A stretch of 64,000 nt of DNA from Kineococcus rubinsiae (lineage in GTDB: Bacteria > Actinomycetota > Actinomycetes > Actinomycetales > Kineococcaceae): NCBI RefSeq assembly GCF_011839805.1, contig NZ_VWPY01000002.1, positions 1 through 64,000 on the forward strand, read 5' to 3'. A program made the position numbers and the translations under genes. Under the pieces are notes generated by a model, which ran no database searches, was not told the DNA's origin, and worked only from the letters and a program-made list of their open reading frames with translations. This document shows positions 44,548 through 53,670 of this stretch, in pieces (positions within the stretch are counted from its first letter, which is position 1; every line of letters starts with the position of its first letter).

Positions 44548-46545
44548 GTGTCCAACGACAGGCCCCAGCGAGTGCGCCACGGCGCACCCATCCGCCGACC
44601 CCACCCGGGCCGCACGCTCGCCGTGCTGGCCGTGATCGTCGTCCTCCTCTTCGGGGCGGTGGGTGCGGGGTCCGTCTGGGGCGCCGCGAAGTGGTCACCC
44701 GGCCTGGCGCTCGACCTCGAGGGCGGCACGCAGGTCGTCCTGCAGGCGCGCGCCACGCAGGGCGACGCCCCGGTCGACGCCACGCAGATGGAGCAGGCCG
44801 CGGCGATCATCCGCCAGCGCGTCGACGCCACCGGCCTCAGCGAGTCCGAGGTGCAGGTCCAGGGCGGCCGGAACATCTCCGTGTCGATCCCCGGCCAGGC
44901 CACCCGCGAGCAGCTCGACCTGATCGCCCAGTCCGCGCTCCTGCGGATGCGCGTGGTCCTCTTCGAGGCCGCCGGGGCGCCGACGCCGAGCAGCGCCGCG
45001 ACGGACCCCGCCGCGACGGACCCCGCCGCGACGGACCCTGCCGCCACGGACCCGGCCACGCCGGCTCCGACGACCCCCGCACCGGACGCGACCGCCTCCG
45101 CCCCGGCCACGCCGGACGCCTCGCCGTCGACCAGCGCGACGGGCGCCGCGGCCCCGCAGGCGCTGCGCCAGGCCACCACGCCCTCGGCGACGCCCAGCGC
45201 CGCCCCGACGAGCGCGTCGACGACGGCCCCCGCGGGCGCCGACGCCACGCCGACCACGGGCACCGGCCCCGGTCAGCCCACGGACACGCCCTCGCCCGCG
45301 CCGACCGACGCGAGCGACCAGGTGCAGCTGCAGTCGGCCGACGTCCAGCGCCTCTTCACCCAGCTCGACTGCTCGAACCCGGCCAACCGCACGGGCGGCA
45401 TCGTCGACGACCCGGCCAAGGTCCTCGTGACCTGCAGCCAGGACGGCTCGGCCAAGTACGTCCTCGGGCCGGCCGAGATCGAGGGCACGCAGCTCACGAA
45501 CGCGTCCTCGGGCCAGCAGACCAACCAGCAGGGCCGCATCACGGGCGGCTGGCAGGTCAACCTGGAGTTCGACTCCTCGGGCGCCACGGCGTTCCAGAAC
45601 CTGACCCAGCGCATCAGCGCGCTGACCCAGCCGGCCAACCAGTTCGCGGCCGTGCTCGACGGCCTCGTCGTCACCGCCCCGAGCGTCAGCTCCGTGATCC
45701 CGGGCGGCAAGGCCCAGATCACCGGCAACTTCACCGAGGCCAGCGCCGACGCGCTCGCCCAGCAGCTCAAGTTCGGTGCGCTGCCGCTGAGCTTCGAGGT
45801 GCAGACCGAGGACCAGGTGTCCGCCACGCTCGGCAGCGAGCAGCTGCGCAACGGGCTCATCGCGGGCCTCATCGGCCTGGTCCTGGTCGTCGGGTACTCG
45901 CTGCTGCAGTACCGCGGCCTCGGCCTCGTCACCGTCGGCAGCCTGGTGCTCGCCGCGGCGCTGAACTGGGGCGTGATCCTGCTGCTCAGCTGGCTGCAGG
46001 GCTTCCGCCTCAGCCTCGCCGGGGTGGCCGGCCTCATCGTCGCGATCGGCGTCACCGCGGACTCGTTCATCCTGTTCTTCGAACGCGTGCGCGACGAGAT
46101 CCGCGACGGGCGCATCCTGTCCTCCGCCGTGGAGGCGGGCTGGCGCCGGGCCCGGCGCACGATCATCATCTCGGACGCGGTCAGCCTGCTGTCGGCCGTC
46201 GTCCTCTACGTCCTGGCCACGGGCAACGTGCGCGGGTTCGCGTACACGCTGGGCATCACGACGGTCATCGACGTCGTCATCGTCTTCCTGTTCACCCACC
46301 CCGTCGTCGCCCTGCTGGGGCGCACGAAGTTCTTCGGCGGCGGGCACAAGTGGTCCGGCTTCGACCCGGAGCACCTCGGCAGCGTCGTCGCCCGCGGCGC
46401 CCTGCACAGCGGCGCACCCCGCCCGACGCTGGCGAGCCTGCGGGCGCAGGAGCGCGAGCGCGCCCGGGCCGGCGGCGGGACGACCGTGGTCGAGGACCAC
46501 GACGGTCCCGCCCGACACGACGAGCACGACGGAGGCAACGCCTGA
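44548..46545 (+). CDS. secD: Protein translocase subunit SecD
   Basis: SecD uses the proton gradient to pull exported proteins through SecYEG. The 665-residue protein has TM1 ('TLAVLAVIVVLLFGAVGAG', about 24-42), the 'GLALDLEGGTQVVLQA' element, a first periplasmic domain ('AAAIIRQRVDATGLSESEVQVQGGRNISVSIPG', in parts), 'GRITGGWQVNLEFDSSGA', and five C-terminal membrane segments with 'LAGLIVAIGVTADSFILFFERVRDEIR'. An Ala/Thr/Pro/Asp-rich insert of about 110 residues (147-256) interrupts the outside domain. GTG at 44548 follows GAGGT. ATGA-type overlap with secF. Confidence 0.94.
   Translation: MSNDRPQRVRHGAPIRRPHPGRTLAVLAVIVVLLFGAVGAGSVWGAAKWSPGLALDLEGGTQVVLQARATQGDAPVDATQMEQAAAIIRQRVDATGLSESEVQVQGGRNISVSIPGQATREQLDLIAQSALLRMRVVLFEAAGAPTPSSAATDPAATDPAATDPAATDPATPAPTTPAPDATASAPATPDASPSTSATGAAAPQALRQATTPSATPSAAPTSASTTAPAGADATPTTGTGPGQPTDTPSPAPTDASDQVQLQSADVQRLFTQLDCSNPANRTGGIVDDPAKVLVTCSQDGSAKYVLGPAEIEGTQLTNASSGQQTNQQGRITGGWQVNLEFDSSGATAFQNLTQRISALTQPANQFAAVLDGLVVTAPSVSSVIPGGKAQITGNFTEASADALAQQLKFGALPLSFEVQTEDQVSATLGSEQLRNGLIAGLIGLVLVVGYSLLQYRGLGLVTVGSLVLAAALNWGVILLLSWLQGFRLSLAGVAGLIVAIGVTADSFILFFERVRDEIRDGRILSSAVEAGWRRARRTIIISDAVSLLSAVVLYVLATGNVRGFAYTLGITTVIDVVIVFLFTHPVVALLGRTKFFGGGHKWSGFDPEHLGSVVARGALHSGAPRPTLASLRAQERERARAGGGTTVVEDHDGPARHDEHDGGNA
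44995..45054. repeat. Four 15-bp tandem repeats in secD encoding AATDP
   Basis: Unit GCCGCGACGGACCCC occurs four times (44995, 45010, 45025, 45040), the first two identical and the later ones with one and two changes. It encodes repeated Ala-Ala-Thr-Asp-Pro inside the SecD insert. Confidence 0.9.
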
Positions 46546-47558
46546 TGGGCATGGCGCAGCTGGGCAACCAGCTCTACACGGGCGAGAAGAGCTTCGACTT
46601 CGTCGGCCGCCGCAAGCTCTGGTACCTCGTCGCGGTCCTGCTGATCGCGGTGTCGGCGCTCCTGCTGGTCAAGCCCGGCCTGACCTTCGGCATCGAGTTC
46701 GAGGGCGGCTCGCAGTTCAGCGTCAGCTCGCCCGCGGACGGGCCCCGCATCACCGACGAGGCCCCCGCGCGGGAGGCCGTCGCCACCGTGCTGCCCGACG
46801 TGACCCCCGAGGTGACCAAGCTCGGCACGGACGCGATCCGGGTCCAGACCTCCACGGTGACGACGGACCAGCTGGACGAGATCCGGACGGCCCTGGCCTC
46901 GGCCTACGACGTCTCGCCGGACCTCATCACGTCCTCGAGCATCGGGCCGAGCTGGGGCGCGGACGTCACCGACAAGGCCATCACGGCGCTCGTGGTGTTC
47001 TTCGTCCTGGTCTCGCTCGTCATGGGCCTGTACTTCCGGACCTGGACGATGGCGCTCGCCTCGCTTCTGGCGCTGGTGCACGACCTCGTCATCACCGCGG
47101 GCGTCTACGCGGTCGTGGGGTTCGAGGTGACGCCGGCCTCGGTCATCGGGTTCCTGACGATCCTCGGGTACTCCCTCTACGACACGGTCGTCGTCTTCGA
47201 CAAGGTCCGCGAGAACACCGCCGACGCGTTCACCAAGCGGGACCGGACGTTCGCGGAAGCCGCCAACCTGGCCGTGAACCAGACGGTCGTGCGCTCGGTG
47301 AACACCACGGTCGTCGCGCTGCTGCCCGTGGCCGCCATCCTCTTCATCGGCGACCTGCTGCTGGGCGCGGGGACCCTGCGCGACATCAGCCTCGCGCTGT
47401 TCGTCGGCATGCTCGTGGGCGCGTACTCCTCGATCTTCGTGGCGACGCCGCTGCTCGTGGACCTGCGCCGCCGCGACGGGCGCGTGAAGGACCTCGCGCA
47501 CGACGTCGACGAGCGCCCCGCGACCCGGGGCCCGGTCACCGAGCCGAGCTCGGCCTGA
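46545..47558 (+). CDS. secF: Protein translocase subunit SecF
   Basis: The 337-residue partner of SecD has TM1 ('LWYLVAVLLIAVSALLL', about 24-40), the 'GLTFGIEFEGGSQF' element, a small outside domain, and five membrane segments including 'ASVIGFLTILGYSLYDTVVVFDKVREN' and 'RSVNTTVVALLPVAAILFIG'. ATG at 46545 shares its A with the secD TGA and has GGAGG 9 nt upstream, better than the in-frame ATG at 46551. It acts with SecD at the membrane. Confidence 0.95.
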   Translation: MGMAQLGNQLYTGEKSFDFVGRRKLWYLVAVLLIAVSALLLVKPGLTFGIEFEGGSQFSVSSPADGPRITDEAPAREAVATVLPDVTPEVTKLGTDAIRVQTSTVTTDQLDEIRTALASAYDVSPDLITSSSIGPSWGADVTDKAITALVVFFVLVSLVMGLYFRTWTMALASLLALVHDLVITAGVYAVVGFEVTPASVIGFLTILGYSLYDTVVVFDKVRENTADAFTKRDRTFAEAANLAVNQTVVRSVNTTVVALLPVAAILFIGDLLLGAGTLRDISLALFVGMLVGAYSSIFVATPLLVDLRRRDGRVKDLAHDVDERPATRGPVTEPSSA

Positions 47559-47576
47559 GGGTCACCGCGCCGCCGG

Positions 47577-47582
47577 TAGCGT
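47577..47582 (+). promoter_or_regulatory. -10 hexamer TAGCGT, leaderless arrangement before apt
   Basis: TAGCGT ends 6 nt before the apt GTG at 47589, suggesting a separate leaderless transcript despite the short distance from secF. Confidence 0.5.
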
Positions 47583-47588
47583 GACGGC

Positions 47589-48158
47589 GTGGACTCCTCG
47601 CACGACCAGCACCCGCACGACGAGCACGTCTCCGCCTCCGTCGCGGCCCTCGTGGCCGCGGCGGTGCGCGACGTCCCGGACTGGCCCTCGCCCGGCATCG
47701 GGTTCAAGGACATCGCCCCGCTGCTGGCCGACCCGACCGCCTTCTCCGCCGTCGTGGCCGAGCTCTCCCGGGCCGCCCGAGCCAGCGGCGCGACGGCCGT
47801 GGCGGGCATCGAGGCCCGCGGCTTCATGCTCGCGGCCCCCGTGGCCGAGCGCTGTGGGCTGCCGTTCCTGCCCGTGCGCAAGGCGGGCAAGATGCCGCCG
47901 CCCGTCCTGCACCGCGAGTACGAGCTCGAGTACGGCACCGCGGCCGTGGAGCTGCGCAGCGACCTCGTCGGCGCCGGGGACCGGGTCTTCGTCGTCGACG
48001 ACGTGCTCGCGACGGGCGGGACCGCCGAGGCGGCGTGCGCCCTGGTGACCGAGGCCGGCGCGAGCGTCGCCCAGGTCGCCGTCCTGATGGAGCTGCGGGC
48101 CCTCGGCGGCCGCGACAAGCTGCCCGGCCTCGACGTGCTCGCCCTGCTCACCGTCTGA
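47589..48158 (+). CDS. apt: Adenine phosphoribosyltransferase
   Basis: Apt salvages adenine with PRPP to give AMP. The 189-residue enzyme shows 'VRDVPDWPSPGIGFKDIAPLLADP' (about 27-50), 'VAGIEARGFMLAAPVA', 'PVRKAGKMPPPVLHREYELEYG', and the PRPP motif 'VFVVDDVLATGGTAEAA'. A His/Asp-rich N-terminal tail ('DSSHDQHPHDEH') of about 15 residues is unusual. The order secF-apt-relA is conserved in Actinobacteria, here broken by a symporter gene. No SD precedes GTG 47589, consistent with a leaderless message. Confidence 0.94.
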   Translation: MDSSHDQHPHDEHVSASVAALVAAAVRDVPDWPSPGIGFKDIAPLLADPTAFSAVVAELSRAARASGATAVAGIEARGFMLAAPVAERCGLPFLPVRKAGKMPPPVLHREYELEYGTAAVELRSDLVGAGDRVFVVDDVLATGGTAEAACALVTEAGASVAQVAVLMELRALGGRDKLPGLDVLALLTV

Positions 48159-48204
48159 GGGTCGCGGCCTCCGTCCGCGCGGCGGGCGGGAGGTCGCACC
48201 GCAC

Positions 48205-48241
48205 GACCGGGCACCCCGCGGTGCCCGGTCGCGGGGTGCCC
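48205..48241. terminator. Competing hairpins between convergent apt and symporter gene
   Basis: GACCGGGCACC (48205-48215) pairs with GGTGCCCGGTC (48220-48230) around a 4-nt loop. GGGCACCCCGC (48209-48219) can instead pair with GCGGGGTGCCC (48231-48241). The two folds exclude each other, each likely serving one strand. Confidence 0.65.
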
Positions 48242-48242
48242 G

Positions 48243-49925
48243 TCAGATGACGGCGAAGAGGACGTAGCCGGCGACGGCCAGCGTCAGGACGAGGACGGAC
48301 AGGACCACGGGGGAGCGGTACCAGCCCGCCTCCCGCGGCACGGCGCGCACCTCGGCCGGGGTGAGCGACCAGACGAGCCCCTTCAGGTCGTCCTCCGGCT
48401 TGGCCCGGCCGCGGGTCGCGACGACGAACCCGACCGCGATGGCGACCACGGTGGCCACCCCGCCGCCGATGAAGCTCGAGCCCTGGCCCGACAGCGACAG
48501 CACCCCGACCTGGTTGAGCACGAAGATCGTGACCGCCCCGAGCGTGCCGCACAGCAGGCCCCAGAACCCGCCGTTGCCGTTGAGGCGCTTCCAGAACAAC
48601 CCGAAGATGAAGACCGCGAACAGCGGGACGTTGAAGAACGAGAACAGCGTCTGGATGTAGTCCATGATGTTGGTGAAGCCGGCTGCGATGAACGCCGTGC
48701 CGATCGCCAGCGCGGTGCCGACGACGGTGACCGTCCGGCCCACCTTGAGGTAGTAGCGGTCGTCGCGGTCGGGGCGCAGCCAGTCCTGCCACAGGTCGTA
48801 GGTGAAGACCGTGTTGAAGGAGCTGACGTTGGCGGCCATGCCCGCCATGAACGCGGCCAGCAGGCCGGCGAGGGCGACCCCGAGGAAGCCGCTGGGCAGC
48901 AGCTCACGCAGCAGCAGCGGGACGGCGTCGTTGTAGGTGGTGTCGCTCGGCAGGCCCCGCTTGAGGTCCTCGATGCCGGGGATGAGGACCGCAGCGATCA
49001 TCCCGGGGACGATGATGACCAGCGCCACGAGGACCTTGGGGATGGCCGCGATGAGCGGGGTGCGCTGCGCGGCGGCGGCGTTGCGCGCCGAGAAGGCGCG
49101 CTGCACCTCGGTGAAGTTGGTCGTCCAGTAGCCGAAGCTCGTGACGAACCCGAGCCCGAGGACCACGCCGATCGTCGAGGCGATCGGGGAGTCGATGCCC
49201 GTGAGCTCCTGCGCGGGGAAGGGCTCGAGCATCGCGCCGCTGCCCTGCGCCGTGAGCTTGTCGACCAGGCCGCCCCAGCCGCCGACCCGGTGCAGGCCGA
49301 TCAGCGTGATCGGCACCATCGTCACGACGATGACGAAGAACTGCAGCACCTCGTTGTAGATGGCCGCGGACAGCCCGCCGAGGAACGTGTAGGCGAGCAC
49401 GACGACGCCGGCGACGATGATGGCCAGCCACGTCGGCCACCCGAGCAGCGCGTTGACGACGATGGCCATGGCGTAGAGGTTCACCCCGGCCAGCAGGACG
49501 GAGGCCACGGCGAAGAGCAGGCCCTGCAGCCGCTGGGTCTTCGCGTCGAAGCGCCGGCCGAGGAACTCGGGCACGGAGCGGACCTTCGAGCCGTAGTAGA
49601 ACGGCATCATCACCAGGGCGAGGAACACCATCGCGGGGATGGCGCCGATCCAGTAGTAGTGGAACGTCTGCTCGCCGAACTGGGCGCCGTTGGCGGCCTG
49701 GCCCAGCAGCTCGGTGGCGCCGAGGTTCGCCGAGACGAACGCCAGCCCCGTCACCCACGCCGGCAGGCTGCGCCCGGAGAGCAGGAAGTCCAGGCTCGAG
49801 GAGACGCTGCGGCGGGCGATGAGGCCGATGCCGAGGACGACGAGGAAGTAGAACCCGACCAGCAGGTAGTCGACGAGGTGGGCGTCGATGCGCAGCGAGG
49901 ACTCGCTCGCGAGGGCGGTGAGCAT
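48243..49925 (-). CDS. Sodium/solute symporter (SSS/SLC5 family, SGLT-like)
   Basis: The 560-residue permease has about 14 membrane segments. Family elements are 'GRSLPAWVTGLAFVSANLGATELLGQAANGAQFGEQTFHYYWIGAIPAMVFLALVMMPFYYGSKVRSVPEFLGRRF' (in parts, about 46-125), 'AIYNEVLQFFVIVVTMVP', 'GYWTTNFTEVQRAFSARN' and 'AAFMAGMAANVSSFNTVFTYDLW'. It resembles vSGLT-like sugar symporters, but the substrate is not provable. ATG at 49925 overlaps the stop of the small upstream membrane-protein gene. It is an insertion between apt and relA. Confidence 0.9.
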   Translation of the reverse strand: MLTALASESSLRIDAHLVDYLLVGFYFLVVLGIGLIARRSVSSSLDFLLSGRSLPAWVTGLAFVSANLGATELLGQAANGAQFGEQTFHYYWIGAIPAMVFLALVMMPFYYGSKVRSVPEFLGRRFDAKTQRLQGLLFAVASVLLAGVNLYAMAIVVNALLGWPTWLAIIVAGVVVLAYTFLGGLSAAIYNEVLQFFVIVVTMVPITLIGLHRVGGWGGLVDKLTAQGSGAMLEPFPAQELTGIDSPIASTIGVVLGLGFVTSFGYWTTNFTEVQRAFSARNAAAAQRTPLIAAIPKVLVALVIIVPGMIAAVLIPGIEDLKRGLPSDTTYNDAVPLLLRELLPSGFLGVALAGLLAAFMAGMAANVSSFNTVFTYDLWQDWLRPDRDDRYYLKVGRTVTVVGTALAIGTAFIAAGFTNIMDYIQTLFSFFNVPLFAVFIFGLFWKRLNGNGGFWGLLCGTLGAVTIFVLNQVGVLSLSGQGSSFIGGGVATVVAIAVGFVVATRGRAKPEDDLKGLVWSLTPAEVRAVPREAGWYRSPVVLSVLVLTLAVAGYVLFAVI

Positions 49926-50131
49926 CAGCGCTCCTCCCCGGCGGCGGGCTGCTGCGCGTCGGAGCCGGCGGCGTCCTCGGCGGGGTGCAGGGGGCGGCTC
50001 AGGGTCCAGACGATGAAGACGGCCGCCAGCACCAGCATCCCGATGCCGGACCAGAGGTTGAGGTTCACGCCCCCCGTCTTCGCGCTGTCCGCGGCGCTGA
50101 AGGACACCAGCCCCGCGACGAGGCAGACCAC
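49925..50131 (-). CDS. Small membrane protein upstream of the symporter; 5' part interrupted by TAG
   Basis: As drawn, 68 residues start at GTG 50131, with a second membrane segment 'LWSGIGMLVLAAVFIVWTLS' and an acidic tail. The same frame, however, is clearly coding for 30 codons further up. A GTG at 50221 with AGGAGG in front opens the expected N-terminus ('[26 protein letters not shown]...'), but its fourth codon is TAG (50212-50210). So the full 98-residue two-helix protein is either broken, read through, or rescued by re-initiation at 50131. The gene overlaps the symporter start (ATGA). It looks like the small partner commonly found before such symporters; its function is unknown. Confidence 0.55.
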   Translation of the reverse strand: MVCLVAGLVSFSAADSAKTGGVNLNLWSGIGMLVLAAVFIVWTLSRPLHPAEDAAGSDAQQPAAGEER

Positions 50132-50442
50132 GCCGTAGACGGCGAACAGGCCGCCGATGACGGTGCGGATGTCGAAGAGGACGTCGGCTGTGCGGGAGCC
50201 GCTCTTGTCCTAGGGCGTCACGGGACCTCCTGTGCTGCTGCGGGAACGCCGTGCTGCCGGGACACGGGTCGTGCCCCCGGGACGGACGGGGGGAACCCTG
50301 GCACGCAGCGCAGGGCGCCGCACCCGGGGCGGTGCCGCCGCCGGGACGGGCGCGGCCCCGCCCGCCCGGCCGTCGCGGGGCCGACCGGGTGCCGCGACAC
50401 CCCGCGGGGGGCCACCGGGTCACGACCGGGGCAGGCTGCTCC

Positions 50443-50448
50443 TACACT
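50443..50448 (+). promoter_or_regulatory. Probable -10 (TACACT) of relA
   Basis: TACACT lies 27 nt before the relA GTG at 50476, giving a leader of about 20 nt that contains the GGAGGGG Shine-Dalgarno. No strong -35 is seen. Confidence 0.45.
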
Positions 50449-50475
50449 CGATCTCAACCAGGACGGAGGGGTGCC

Positions 50476-52968
50476 GTGGCGGACGGGACGGACATCGAGG
50501 GTCGCGCCGTCGGCGTGCGCCCGCAGACCCCTCCGGAGGCGCCCGGCGCCGACGAGGCGGTCGCGGACCCCGGCACGACTCCGACGCCCGCCCCCGTGGT
50601 CGGTCCCGGGGCGGGTGCGCCCCCGCCCGCCGCTCCCGGTCCCGGTTCCGCCGTGGTCGTGCCCGCGGGCCGCGCCGAGCCCGGCCGGGGCCCCGAGCTC
50701 CCTCCGCGCCCCGACCCCGCCCACACCGGCCCCGTCACCGCGGGCCGGATGCTCACGCGCCTGGCGCGATTCGGGCAGCACCGCTCCTCGACGGTCTCCC
50801 CGGTCCTCGAACCGCTGCTGCGCACGGTGCGCGGCACCCACCCCAAGGCGGACCTCTCGGTCGTCGAGCGGGCCTACGAGCGCGCCGAGCGCGCGCACGA
50901 CGGCCAGCGGCGCAAGAGCGGCGACCCCTACATCACCCACCCCGTGGCGGTGGCGACGATCCTCGCCGAGCTCGGCATGACGCCCCCGACGCTCGCCGCG
51001 GCGCTGCTGCACGACACGGTCGAGGACACCGACTACTCCCTCGCCGCGCTGCGCCAGGAGTTCGGCGACGAGATCGCCCTGCTGGTCGACGGCGTGACCA
51101 AGCTCGACAAGGTCACCTACGGCGATGCCGCGCAGGCCGAGACCGTCCGCAAGATGGTCGTGGCGATGGCCAAGGACATCCGCGTCCTCGTCATCAAGCT
51201 GGCCGACCGCCTGCACAACGCCCGCACCTGGCGCTACGTGTCCGCCGCCTCCGCCGAGCGCAAGGCGCGCGAGACGCTGGAGATCTACGCCCCGCTGGCC
51301 CACCGCCTCGGCATGAACACGATCAAGTGGGAGCTGGAGGACCTGTCGTTCGCGACGGTCTACCCCAAGCGCTTCGACGAGATCGTGCGGCTCGTGGCCG
51401 AGCGGGCCCCGGCGCGCGAGGACTACCTGACCGGGGTCCGCGAGCAGATCGAGGAGGACCTCAAGGCCGCGCGCGTGCGCGCCGCCGTGAGCGGCCGCCC
51501 CAAGCACTACTACTCGATCTACCAGAAGATGATCGTGCGCGGCCGCGACTTCGCGGAGATCTACGACCTCGTCGGGGTGCGCGTCCTGGTCGACTCGGTG
51601 CGCGACTGCTACGCCGTCCTCGGCGCGCTGCACGCGCGGTGGAACCCGGTCCCCGGCCGGTTCAAGGACTACATCGCGATGCCCAAGTTCAACATGTACC
51701 AGTCGCTGCACACGACGGTCATCGGGCCCGAGGGCAAGCCCGTCGAGATCCAGATCCGCACCCACCTCATGCACCGTCGCGCCGAGTACGGCGTTGCGGC
51801 GCACTGGAAGTACAAGGACGACCCGAACTCCACGGGGGACCAGCAGAACGCCTGGCTCAAGCAGGTCGTCGACTGGCAGCAGGAGAACAAGGACCCCAGC
51901 GACTTCCTCGACAACCTCCGCTTCGACCTCACGGCGAGCGAGGTCTTCGTCTTCACGCCCAAGGGCGACGTCCAGGCGCTGCCCGCCGGGTCGACGCCCG
52001 TGGACTTCGCCTACGCCGTGCACACCGAGGTCGGGCACCGGACCATGGGCGCCCGCGTCAACGGCCGGCTCGTCCCGCTGGAGTCGACGCTCGACAACGG
52101 CGACCTCGTCGAGATCTTCACGTCCAAGGCCGACGGCGCGGGTCCCAGCCGCGACTGGCTGACGTTCGTCAAGAGCCCGCGCGCCCGCAACAAGATCAAG
52201 CAGTTCTTCTCGAAGGAGCGTCGCGAGGAGGCCATCGACAACGGCAAGGACGCCATCGCCAAGGCGATGCGCAAGCAGCACCTGCCGCTGCAGCGCCTCC
52301 TCTCGCACGAGTCGCTCGTGGGTGTGGCCCGTGAGCTGCGCTACGCCGACGTGTCCTCGCTGTACGCGGCGGTGGGGGAGAGCCACGTCTCCGCCCAGCA
52401 CGTCGTCGAGCGGCTCGTCGTCGCCGTGGGCGGCGAGGTCGGCGCCGAGGAGGACATCGCCGAGGCGACGACCCCCGGCCAGCCGCGCCGCGGGCCGCGC
52501 AGCGCGGACGCCGGCGTGGTCGTCAACGGCAGCGACGACGTGTGGGTCAAGCTGGCCCGCTGCTGCACGCCCGTCCCGCAGGACCCGATCGTCGGCTTCG
52601 TCACCCGGGGCGCGGGCGTCTCGGTCCACCGCGAGGACTGCGAGAACGTGGCCCGGCTGCGCGCCGAGCCCGAGCGGATCGTCGACGTCGCGTGGGCGGC
52701 GGTCGCGTCGCGGCTGTTCCTCGTGCAGATCCAGGTCGAGGCGCTGGACCGCGCACGACTGCTCTCCGACGTCACCCGCGTCCTGTCGGACAACCACGTC
52801 AACATCCTCTCCGCGACCGTGAGCACCAGCCGCGACCGCGTCGCGGTGTCGAAGTTCTCGTTCGAGATGGCCGAGCCGAACCACCTGGGGCACGTGCTGT
52901 CCGCCGTGCGCCGCGTGGACGGCGTCTTCGACGCCTACCGCGTCATGGCGTCGCGCTCGCGGGACTGA
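50476..52968 (+). CDS. relA: Bifunctional (p)ppGpp synthetase/hydrolase (Rel)
   Basis: The 830-residue RSH enzyme makes and degrades (p)ppGpp for the stringent response. An N-terminal disordered, Pro/Ala-rich tail of about 90 residues is followed by the HD hydrolase ('[13 protein letters not shown]', '[15 protein letters not shown]', '[16 protein letters not shown]'), the synthetase ('[56 protein letters not shown]' in parts), a TGS domain ('[27 protein letters not shown]'), and a C-terminal ACT domain. Both active sites look intact, so it is bifunctional. GTG at 50476 follows GGAGGGG. Its 3' end overlaps the convergent gene by 34 nt. Confidence 0.95.
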   Translation: MADGTDIEGRAVGVRPQTPPEAPGADEAVADPGTTPTPAPVVGPGAGAPPPAAPGPGSAVVVPAGRAEPGRGPELPPRPDPAHTGPVTAGRMLTRLARFGQHRSSTVSPVLEPLLRTVRGTHPKADLSVVERAYERAERAHDGQRRKSGDPYITHPVAVATILAELGMTPPTLAAALLHDTVEDTDYSLAALRQEFGDEIALLVDGVTKLDKVTYGDAAQAETVRKMVVAMAKDIRVLVIKLADRLHNARTWRYVSAASAERKARETLEIYAPLAHRLGMNTIKWELEDLSFATVYPKRFDEIVRLVAERAPAREDYLTGVREQIEEDLKAARVRAAVSGRPKHYYSIYQKMIVRGRDFAEIYDLVGVRVLVDSVRDCYAVLGALHARWNPVPGRFKDYIAMPKFNMYQSLHTTVIGPEGKPVEIQIRTHLMHRRAEYGVAAHWKYKDDPNSTGDQQNAWLKQVVDWQQENKDPSDFLDNLRFDLTASEVFVFTPKGDVQALPAGSTPVDFAYAVHTEVGHRTMGARVNGRLVPLESTLDNGDLVEIFTSKADGAGPSRDWLTFVKSPRARNKIKQFFSKERREEAIDNGKDAIAKAMRKQHLPLQRLLSHESLVGVARELRYADVSSLYAAVGESHVSAQHVVERLVVAVGGEVGAEEDIAEATTPGQPRRGPRSADAGVVVNGSDDVWVKLARCCTPVPQDPIVGFVTRGAGVSVHREDCENVARLRAEPERIVDVAWAAVASRLFLVQIQVEALDRARLLSDVTRVLSDNHVNILSATVSTSRDRVAVSKFSFEMAEPNHLGHVLSAVRRVDGVFDAYRVMASRSRD

Positions 52969-53546
52969 GCGCCGGCCGGGGCGGGCGCCTCGGGTCGCGC
53001 CCCGGCCTCCAGCAGGGCCCGGCGCACCCGGGCGGTGCGCTGCGGAGAGGCGCGGGCGACGTCCAGCAGCGTCCGCGCGGGCGAGGTCACCCGCAGCGGG
53101 CCGACGTCGACCAGGTCGCCGGCGGGTGGGACTGCGCGGGTCGCACGGACCGGGACGCCCGCACCGCACCCGTCGCGCTGCAGCCGCCGCACGGCGGGCG
53201 CCTCGACCGCCACCTCCAGCACGGCCGGGACGCCCGCGAGCGCGCCGGCGTGCACCCAGGCGGCCGTGGCCCCGAGGGCGACGGCGCCGGGCGGCATCAG
53301 CAGGGCGAGCGCGGCGGCGCGGCCCGCCGGGCCCAGCTCGACGTCCGCGGCGACGACGACGTCGCCGACCACGCGGCGCAGCAGGCCGTCCCGCACATCG
53401 CGCTCGGCCGCGCGCCGCTCGGCGGCACCCGGACCGGGCCGGTGCGGAAGGGCGGGGTCGACGGCCACCGCGGGGTGCAGCAGGTGCCGCAGCCAGGTGC
53501 GGGTGGCGGGCGCGAGGTCCGACGAGGGGCCGGGGAGGAGGGGCAC
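52935..53546 (-). CDS. AbiEi-like (type IV antitoxin family) protein, orphan
   Basis: The 203-residue product has the pattern of actinobacterial AbiEi-related proteins: '[35 protein letters not shown]' (about 82-116), a strand pair '[38 protein letters not shown]' with the characteristic '[10 protein letters not shown]', and a basic end. AbiEi antitoxins repress and neutralise the nucleotidyltransferase toxin AbiEii, but many such orphan proteins in Actinobacteria lack a toxin, and none is present here. The usual C-terminal DUF559 nuclease-like domain is also missing. GTG at 53546. Its end overlaps relA. Confidence 0.65.
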   Translation of the reverse strand: MPLLPGPSSDLAPATRTWLRHLLHPAVAVDPALPHRPGPGAAERRAAERDVRDGLLRRVVGDVVVAADVELGPAGRAAALALLMPPGAVALGATAAWVHAGALAGVPAVLEVAVEAPAVRRLQRDGCGAGVPVRATRAVPPAGDLVDVGPLRVTSPARTLLDVARASPQRTARVRRALLEAGARPEAPAPAGAQSRERDAMTR

Positions 53547-53610
53547 GGACGCAGTCCACCCGCCCGCGCCGGGGACCGGGGCAGGTCAGCGCTCCCCTGT
53601 GGACGACGAA

Positions 53611-53643
53611 CGCCGCCGCGGGTCGGTGGACCCGGCGGCGGCG
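53611..53643 (-). terminator. Hairpin terminator of the DUF349 gene
   Basis: CGCCGCCG-CGGGTC (53611-53624) pairs with GACCCG-(G)-CGGCGGCG (53629-53643) around loop GGTG, leaving one bulged G. It starts 28 nt past the stop of the minus-strand gene. Confidence 0.65.
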
Positions 53644-53670
53644 TCGGTCGTGCGACTCCTCAGCGGTGCT

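Noticed and set aside
52935-53546. Complete AbiE toxin-antitoxin system
   Set aside because: No nucleotidyltransferase (AbiEii) gene is adjacent; only the antitoxin-like protein is present.
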